Shown in pieces: positions 6,407 to 10,852 of a stretch of 10,852 nucleotides of DNA. The stretch is from positions 1-10,852 of the forward strand of contig CALLCD010000064.1 of the NCBI GenBank assembly GCA_938049795.1, in the 5' to 3' direction. A program made the position numbers and the translations under genes. Under the pieces are notes generated by a model. The model did no database searches and was not told where the DNA came from. It saw nothing but the letters and a program-made list of their open reading frames with translations. Within the stretch, counting starts at the first letter, position 1, and every line of letters starts with the position of its first letter. The DNA comes from an uncultured Hyphomonadaceae bacterium. Its GTDB lineage: Bacteria; Pseudomonadota; Alphaproteobacteria; Caulobacterales; Hyphomonadaceae.

Positions 6407-9214
6407 TTATTCGTCGATCTGCACGGTGAAGCGCACCTCCGCACGCTGACCGGGGGTCAGGGCAAATCCGCTTGTGTTGCTGGACGTTGCCACAAGGCCG
6501 GTCTCTTCATCGAGCGGCAGGACAGGAAGGGTTGCCGCCGTGCCGTTGATGGTGAAGCTTGCGGTGCAGGCGCCGCCACAATCTTCGACACTGGTGAAGG
6601 ACGGTGTCGTGTCGCGGATGACCACATCTGACGCATCCGAGAAGCCGGAATTGTCGGCGCGGATCTGGTAGACAAGACAATGGCCCGGGTCTGCACCCTG
6701 GGAGGCTTGCGAGAAGGTCGTCTCGGGTGTGCCGTCGCAATCCTCATCCACGGCCTGTTCTTTGACAAAGGAAATGTCGCCGGAGACCACGGTGATCGTG
6801 TCGATGACTTCATTATTGGTCAGATCCTGATCGGTCACTGCGCCGGTGGCTGTGGTCAGTGCGGACGCGACGGTAACATCGCCGGTTTCCTGAATGCCGA
6901 GCGTTGCGGTCGAAGGCACCTGAATGCGGACAAAGACGCGGGCGACTTCTTCGGGCGACAGACCGGCCACACCGTCCGGGCCGACAAGCTCGGAGACATT
7001 GGTGACAACAGGGTCGGCCGCGTCGAGTATGCCATTGTCATTGGCATCAAAGTAGAGCGCTGCGGTGAAGCCATTATCGGTGAACGGATCGGTTGACCCG
7101 GGGTTGATAAGGCCGGTCAGGATGGCAGAGTTACCAAGATTGGTGATCGTGTGCGAGGTGACCGCGACGCCGCCGGGGGCTGCCTGGGTTGTGGTGTTGG
7201 AAATAATTTCCAGGTCCACAATCTCGTTGACGGTCACTTCGTTCAGCACGCTATCGCTTGCGCCGTTCGAAGGCGAGGTTGCGAACACTTCGAACGGTTG
7301 ATCAACGGGCGGTGCGCCTTCGGGGACGGTGATGACGACCGTGTAGTTGAAGGTGGCCGGATTGCTCGCTGTTGGGATAAGCGCGCCGGTGTTCTGGACG
7401 GGTTGGCCATCTGGTCCGATGAATGTCGCGACCCAGCCTTCGGGCAGTGGCGCGGTTGTCAGTTCGAACGTGTTGGCCGGGCTGCCCGCAGGGACGGAGA
7501 CTTGCATCGGGAAGCTGATTGTGCCGCCCGGGTCGGTGGTCATGTTTTCAAACGGATCGCCATTGTTATCGCGATTGCCGGTGCCGATGCCTGTGGTGGG
7601 GGTGCCGCCGGTATCGGTGTTGGCGAGATCAATTGACGGGGCAATAACTGCGCCGTTAAAGACCGCTTCGGTTGAGTTTTGCGTGCCTGGATCGACTTGC
7701 GACGTGGCGGTCACGGTTGCGGCAAAGCCTGCAGGGGACGCGACTTCGGGTGTGCCGACGGGGAGTGTTGCGACCAGTTGGACGTGGACGCTTTCGCCCG
7801 CCTGCAAGGTCACTTCATCGCCGACAAGCGGGGTGACGCCATCGGCGGCGGCGAGATCAAACACCGTGCCCATCGGGAAACTGTCGGTCGGGACGGACAG
7901 GCTGAGCGTGTCTGTGCCATTGCCGAGATTGCTCAGGACAAAGTCGAAATTGATTGAGCCACCCGCGAACGTGTCGGTCAGATTGGTGACCGTATCGTCG
8001 AGCGTGCGGTCTGCGTCATTGGCCGAGGGGTCGGCGGCATCGAGATTGCCGGGGCCATCATCAAGACCTGCGGCGAGCGCTGTCAGACCGGCCGCATCGG
8101 CGAGCGTCAGGGCGGCGGCGGGAGCCACGGTGACCGTTGACGTGTTGGATGGGGTGCTGGTCTGGGTCGATGTGGTGACGGTGGCAATGTTCTCGAAGCC
8201 GCCTTGGGGCGCTGCGGTGACAATATAGTTGAAGCCGACCGAGGCGCTGCGTCCGGCGGGAACCGTGTCGATTGTGGCGGCGACGGTGAGCGGGCCGGTG
8301 AAGCGGTAATCGAGCGTGGCGCCCTGCCCGTTGGTGGCGTCAACATTGCCCGAGGCGTCGGTGATTGTCGCATTGGGGGCGTCTGACCAGCGGCCGGATT
8401 CGTCGACATAGGTCAGCGTAATCGGTGTGCCGGCTTCATTGGTTGCAGGCAGAATGTCTTCGATCAGGACATTGGTTGCGTCGCCAATGCCGCTATTGGT
8501 GTATTGCAGATTCACCGAGATGGTGTCGCCAACGCTGATCACGCCATTGCCATCGGCATCGACGAGGAGCGACTGGTCTTTCTGGACGGTCAGGATGCCA
8601 TCGGTCGTGATGTCTACGGTGTCCGTATTGGTCGCGGACTGGAGCGTTTCTCCCGGTGCGGTTGAACCTTGGCTTGTGGCGGTCAGGGTGAAATCATTGC
8701 CGTCCCCTGCTGCGGCGGCGCCCGGAATCGTGGCGCGGACAACGAGGCCGAGGCTCTCGCCTGCCAGGATGGCCGGTGTGAGCGTAATCGGGGTGGCATT
8801 GTCAGGGACGCCATCCTGATCGGCGTCGAGGAAGATGGCGATATTGGTCAGCGTGAAGTCATCCCCTGCCGCCGTCTCGTCAATGGCGAGGGTGAACTGA
8901 TCGTCCGTGTTGCCATTATTGGTCAGGGTGTGCGGGAAGAAGGTGAAGCCGCCGGGCGCGCCATTGCGGGTCTGGCTGGCGGTGAGATCTAGTCCGTAGA
9001 CCTCGTTGACAATTGTCTCGACGAGGTTCGACTGGACGGTGACTTGCGTACCTTCGGAGGTGTAGGTTGCGGCCGCCTGATTGCCGATCACAGTATCGGC
9101 GGGGGGCGGCTCGGCCAGAGCGGCTCCAATGGTGAGCGCGGTGATGCTGACCGCCATTGCGGGGATGAGCGTGCGCTTGGCGACGGATCGGGTGATGGTT
9201 TGATATTTAGACAT
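6407..9214 (-). CDS. Exported acidic multi-repeat DUF11 surface protein
   Basis: A 935-residue exported protein. Residues 1-34 form a Sec signal peptide (basic start, hydrophobic core, cleavage near ALA-EPP). A motif with GNQAAATY and TVQSN (39-69) resembles the same region of the giant downstream protein. The rest is about six DUF11/Ig-like modules, roughly 75-205, 206-365, 405-520, 525-660, 665-810 and 812-935. Four DxDxDG-type loops that could bind calcium are visible: DADQDGVPD (130), DADGNG (219), DANDNGILD (723) and DEDCDG (823). The protein is strongly acidic, about 115 Asp/Glu to 19 Lys/Arg by hand count, and has only two lysines after the signal peptide. Its four cysteines (826, 846, 879, 883) are all in the last module, so disulfides there are likely. 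There is no barrel or membrane anchor. AGGA lies about 7 bases before the ATG, within the 58-base spacer after the small DUF11 gene. It is probably secreted or held at the surface by the downstream barrel protein; no enzymatic motif is visible. Confidence 0.85.
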   Translation of the reverse strand: MSKYQTITRSVAKRTLIPAMAVSITALTIGAALAEPPPADTVIGNQAAATYTSEGTQVTVQSNLVETIVNEVYGLDLTASQTRNGAPGGFTFFPHTLTNNGNTDDQFTLAIDETAAGDDFTLTNIAIFLDADQDGVPDNATPITLTPAILAGESLGLVVRATIPGAAAAGDGNDFTLTATSQGSTAPGETLQSATNTDTVDITTDGILTVQKDQSLLVDADGNGVISVGDTISVNLQYTNSGIGDATNVLIEDILPATNEAGTPITLTYVDESGRWSDAPNATITDASGNVDATNGQGATLDYRFTGPLTVAATIDTVPAGRSASVGFNYIVTAAPQGGFENIATVTTSTQTSTPSNTSTVTVAPAAALTLADAAGLTALAAGLDDGPGNLDAADPSANDADRTLDDTVTNLTDTFAGGSINFDFVLSNLGNGTDTLSLSVPTDSFPMGTVFDLAAADGVTPLVGDEVTLQAGESVHVQLVATLPVGTPEVASPAGFAATVTATSQVDPGTQNSTEAVFNGAVIAPSIDLANTDTGGTPTTGIGTGNRDNNGDPFENMTTDPGGTISFPMQVSVPAGSPANTFELTTAPLPEGWVATFIGPDGQPVQNTGALIPTASNPATFNYTVVITVPEGAPPVDQPFEVFATSPSNGASDSVLNEVTVNEIVDLEIISNTTTQAAPGGVAVTSHTITNLGNSAILTGLINPGSTDPFTDNGFTAALYFDANDNGILDAADPVVTNVSELVGPDGVAGLSPEEVARVFVRIQVPSTATLGIQETGDVTVASALTTATGAVTDQDLTNNEVIDTITVVSGDISFVKEQAVDEDCDGTPETTFSQASQGADPGHCLVYQIRADNSGFSDASDVVIRDTTPSFTSVEDCGGACTASFTINGTAATLPVLPLDEETGLVATSSNTSGFALTPGQRAEVRFTVQIDE

Positions 9215-9272
9215 AGGTTTCCTGCTCCTCGGCGAGGTCGAAATAATATACTGTTGTTTTTATTCGTTATTT
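9215..9272 (-). promoter_or_regulatory. AT-rich leader of the 935-aa gene
   Basis: The 58 bases between the small gene and the 935-aa gene are much richer in A/T than their coding neighbours, with AATAAAAAC and TATATTATTT on the transcript strand. A small hairpin (CCTC-GGC-GAGG on the plus strand, about 9227-9237) and a Shine-Dalgarno region (AGGAGCAGGAAA) follow. I see no convincing -35/-10 pair, so an unstructured translation-enhancing leader or an RNase-sensitive site is as likely as an internal promoter. Confidence 0.3.
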
Positions 9273-9815
9273 CTAGTTGTTGACTCGAATCCGGTAGGAA
9301 ACCGAAATTTCCTCCCCCGGGGCTAGGGCATTGGGCATACGCCATCTCAATGCGTCATATTCTTCAGGCTGAACTTCGGTGGCGACCAGAGCGCCGGTCT
9401 CGTCCTGAACATATCTGATTACCGGCTCAAGGCTCCAGCCTAGCCCCGGGACGTGGACTTCCATTTCGCTCTGGAAGCCCTCAACAGAGGTGACCGAAAG
9501 ATAGGTCGTCTGATCGGGGACATCGCCCAGAACGATGAAATTCTCCAGCGGGTCATCGGTCGCGTTCCGGTAGTCGATATCGTATTCGATGATGCCGCCC
9601 GGCTCGATCTCTACGGCAGGGCTCATCTGTTCTGCGCCGTCTTCCTCTATGGTGATGGCGTAGGCGGTGAGCGTGGCTTCGACCTCGCCCTCGCCGGCCA
9701 GCGCCGACGCAGATGCCATCAGGCCAACCATCGCAGCGGCCAGACAGCGCACCGCCGTGCGGGCGACACGCCTCGAGCGGATTTTGCGTTCACACGTCTT
9801 TGACACAGATAACAT
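9273..9815 (-). CDS. Small exported single-module DUF11-like protein
   Basis: A 180-residue exported protein. Residues 1-40 form a long signal peptide with a strongly basic front (KTCERKIRSRRVAR) and a hydrophobic core ending ASALA before GEGE. The mature part, about 140 residues, is one DUF11-type module. It shows the usual order: PGGIIEYDIDYRN (72-84), a DVPDQTTYLS segment (98-107), and a closing LRWRM with LAPGEEISVSYRIRV (164-178). The mature part is acidic, contains no lysine, and has no membrane segment. An in-frame ATG at 9836 exists, but the start at 9815 is preferred because GGGAGG lies 5 bases before it, while the upstream ATG has no ribosome site. It is first of the three surface genes and lies 58 bases before the next. 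A single-module partner beside two multi-module relatives could be a subunit, cap or chaperone-like periplasmic factor; this is a guess. Confidence 0.8.
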   Translation of the reverse strand: MLSVSKTCERKIRSRRVARTAVRCLAAAMVGLMASASALAGEGEVEATLTAYAITIEEDGAEQMSPAVEIEPGGIIEYDIDYRNATDDPLENFIVLGDVPDQTTYLSVTSVEGFQSEMEVHVPGLGWSLEPVIRYVQDETGALVATEVQPEEYDALRWRMPNALAPGEEISVSYRIRVNN

Positions 9816-9820
9816 GGTTG

Positions 9821-9826
9821 CCTCCC
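9821..9826 (-). promoter_or_regulatory. Ribosome binding site that decides the start of the small DUF11 gene
   Basis: GGGAGG on the minus strand, followed by CAACC and then ATG at 9815-9813. It is the strongest Shine-Dalgarno match I see in the window and lies downstream of the alternative ATG at 9836, so translation most likely starts at 9815. Confidence 0.8.
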
Positions 9827-9836
9827 TTTGTTCCAT

Positions 9837-10026
9837 GACCGCAACTTAGCGGGGAAGAGTTACCAAAAATCTAATTGTCTACACTTTTTGCGTGTGCTGA
9901 TACGCTGTTTTTGTTGTGTATTTTTTTGAATGCGGTGAATTTTCTAGGCAGTTTTCTACCTTGTCGTGCAGTTTTCGACGCTTGAGCACGATCAGGGCGT
10001 GCAATTTTCGCTGCGAATAGAATTCC
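9837..10026 (-). promoter_or_regulatory. AT-rich control region upstream of the surface-protein genes
   Basis: This 190-base gap between ftsY and the small DUF11 gene is far richer in A/T than the coding DNA on both sides. It most likely holds the promoter of the surface genes, though I cannot point to a clear -35/-10 pair. On the plus strand it carries four related copies of a 13-base motif: CGTGCAATTTTCG (9998-10010), CGTGCAGTTTTCG (9965-9977), TAGGCAGTTTTCT (9945-9957) and CGGTGAATTTTCT (9933-9945). Starts are 33, 20 and 12 bases apart, close to whole turns of the helix. That is compatible with cooperative binding of a regulator. No strong terminator for ftsY is visible. Confidence 0.45.
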
Positions 10027-10852
10027 CTAAAACTCTTCCAATCCGACCAGGGCTTTGGCGTAGGCTTCGGCGGAGAAGGGTTGGAGGTCTTCGGCCCGTT
10101 CGCCGACGCCGACAAAGTGGATGGGCAGGGCGTGGGCTTCGGCGATGGCGACGAGAACGCCGCCTTTGGCTGTGCCGTCGAGTTTGGTCATGACGAGGCC
10201 GGTGACCCCTGCCGTGTGGCGGAAGGCTTCGACTTGGCTGAGCGCGTTTTGCCCGACCGTTGCATCGAGCACGAGGATGACATCATGCGGGGCGTCGGGG
10301 TCAAGTTTCTGCACGACACGGACGACTTTTGACAATTCGCTCATCAGCTCGCTCTTGTTTTGCAAGCGCCCTGCCGTGTCGACCAGAACGAGGTCGAAGT
10401 TTTCGGCTTTGGCTTTTTCGACCGCTTCATAGACGAGCCCTGCGGCATCTGCGCCGGGCGCTTTGGCGATGACGGGGATGCCGGCGCGTTCGCCCCAGAC
10501 GGTCAGCTGTTCGATAGCGGCGGCGCGGAAGGTGTCGGCGGCGACGAGCATGGCTTTTGCCCCCTGCTCTTGCAGGCGTGAGGCGATTTTGCCGAGTGTC
10601 GTGGTTTTACCGGAGCCGTTGACGCCGACGAATAGGACCACGCGGGGGCGCGGGCCGTCGGCGAAATCTATGACCTCTTGCCGCGGGGCCATGATGGTTT
10701 GGATTTCTCCGGCGAGGGCCTGTTTGATCTCTTCGTCGGTGATTTCCTTGTCGAAGCGGTCTTTGGCGATGTTTTTGGTGACGGTGCGCGCGACGGATGT
10801 TCCGAGGTCGGACATGATGAGCAGGTCTTCGAGCTCTTCGAGCGTGTCATCG
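10027..10852 (-). CDS. ftsY: Signal recognition particle receptor FtsY (5' end outside window)
   Basis: FtsY is the membrane-associated SRP-receptor GTPase that pairs with Ffh to deliver ribosomes making membrane and some exported proteins to the Sec translocon. The visible part is 274 codons, open to the window edge. It starts inside the N domain (DTLEELEDLLI) and includes the complete G domain. Counted from the internal Met at 10815, motifs are: P-loop GVNGSGKTTT (64-73), DTFRAAA (94-100), DTAGR (146-150), TKLDG (210-214) and the closing GVGE (236-239). All GTP-binding residues expected for the family are present. The Met at 10815 is not the start, because the frame stays open upstream with typical N-domain sequence. 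The N-terminal region and true start are missing. It ends with TAG about 210 bases before the small DUF11 gene, and is a housekeeping neighbour rather than part of the surface system. Confidence 0.97.
   Translation of the reverse strand, partial: DDTLEELEDLLIMSDLGTSVARTVTKNIAKDRFDKEITDEEIKQALAGEIQTIMAPRQEVIDFADGPRPRVVLFVGVNGSGKTTTLGKIASRLQEQGAKAMLVAADTFRAAAIEQLTVWGERAGIPVIAKAPGADAAGLVYEAVEKAKAENFDLVLVDTAGRLQNKSELMSELSKVVRVVQKLDPDAPHDVILVLDATVGQNALSQVEAFRHTAGVTGLVMTKLDGTAKGGVLVAIAEAHALPIHFVGVGERAEDLQPFSAEAYAKALVGLEEF

Noticed and set aside
7347..8228. A 293-codon open frame on the plus strand, antisense to the 935-aa gene
   Set aside because: Composition is low-complexity Val/Ser/Ala/Pro, as expected from the reverse of a Thr/Asp-rich repeat protein; no supporting signal.
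9282..9291. Two back-to-back GANTC sites (GACTC, GAATC), possible CcrM methylation sites
   Set aside because: They fall in the coding end of the small gene; two such sites together can easily arise by chance and nothing else suggests methylation control.
9816..9836. Upstream ATG giving a 187-residue version of the small DUF11 protein
   Set aside because: No ribosome site precedes it, and the strong GGGAGG lies between it and the ATG at 9815.
9879..10115. A 78-codon minus-strand frame overlapping the end of ftsY, with a repeated RKLH
   Set aside because: It starts inside ftsY in another frame with a Pro/Lys-rich shadow sequence. The RKLH repeat is the two 33-base-spaced motif copies read as codons, and the other copies are not in phase with codons. 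A decayed gene cannot be fully excluded.
10668..10850. A 60-codon minus-strand frame at the window edge
   Set aside because: It overlaps ftsY in another frame. The ftsY frame continues open to the edge with good N-domain sequence.

Overview
The window holds four complete genes and one partial gene, all on the minus strand. It looks like a GC-rich alphaproteobacterium, possibly of the Hyphomonadaceae/Maricaulales type. That placement is an inference from the FtsY sequence and from the style of the DUF11 surface proteins; no rRNA or other marker is present to confirm it.

In transcription order (high to low coordinates), the window opens with the 3' part of ftsY (10852 to 10027), the signal-recognition-particle receptor GTPase. 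An AT-rich gap of about 190 bases follows. It carries four copies of a short GAAAA(C/T)TGC-like motif and probably contains the promoter of the next genes. Then come three consecutive genes for exported proteins built from DUF11-type (immunoglobulin-like) modules: a small one (9815 to 9273, 180 aa), a lysine-poor acidic one of 935 aa (9214 to 6407), and a very large one of 1936 aa (6119 to 309). The largest joins several surface-type modules to a C-terminal outer-membrane beta-barrel. The last gene (196 to 8, 62 aa) resembles a small type II antitoxin; a partner toxin would lie just outside the window.

The three exported proteins look like one surface system. All have signal peptides, all have DUF11-like folds, and the two large ones share a motif just after the signal peptide. 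The likely arrangement is that the 1936-aa protein sits in the outer membrane through its barrel while the other two associate with it or with the cell surface. No function has been shown, and I do not recognise a named system.

The most unusual non-coding element is the 287-base spacer between the two large genes. From 6159 to 6363 it is an almost unbroken run of five hairpins with perfect arms. Two of them are diverged copies of the same element, with compensatory base-pair changes and a conserved CCGCCCTT in the loop. That pattern points to selection on structure, as an RNA in the operon transcript or as a DNA element. No hairpin is followed by a U-run, so they do not look like ordinary terminators.
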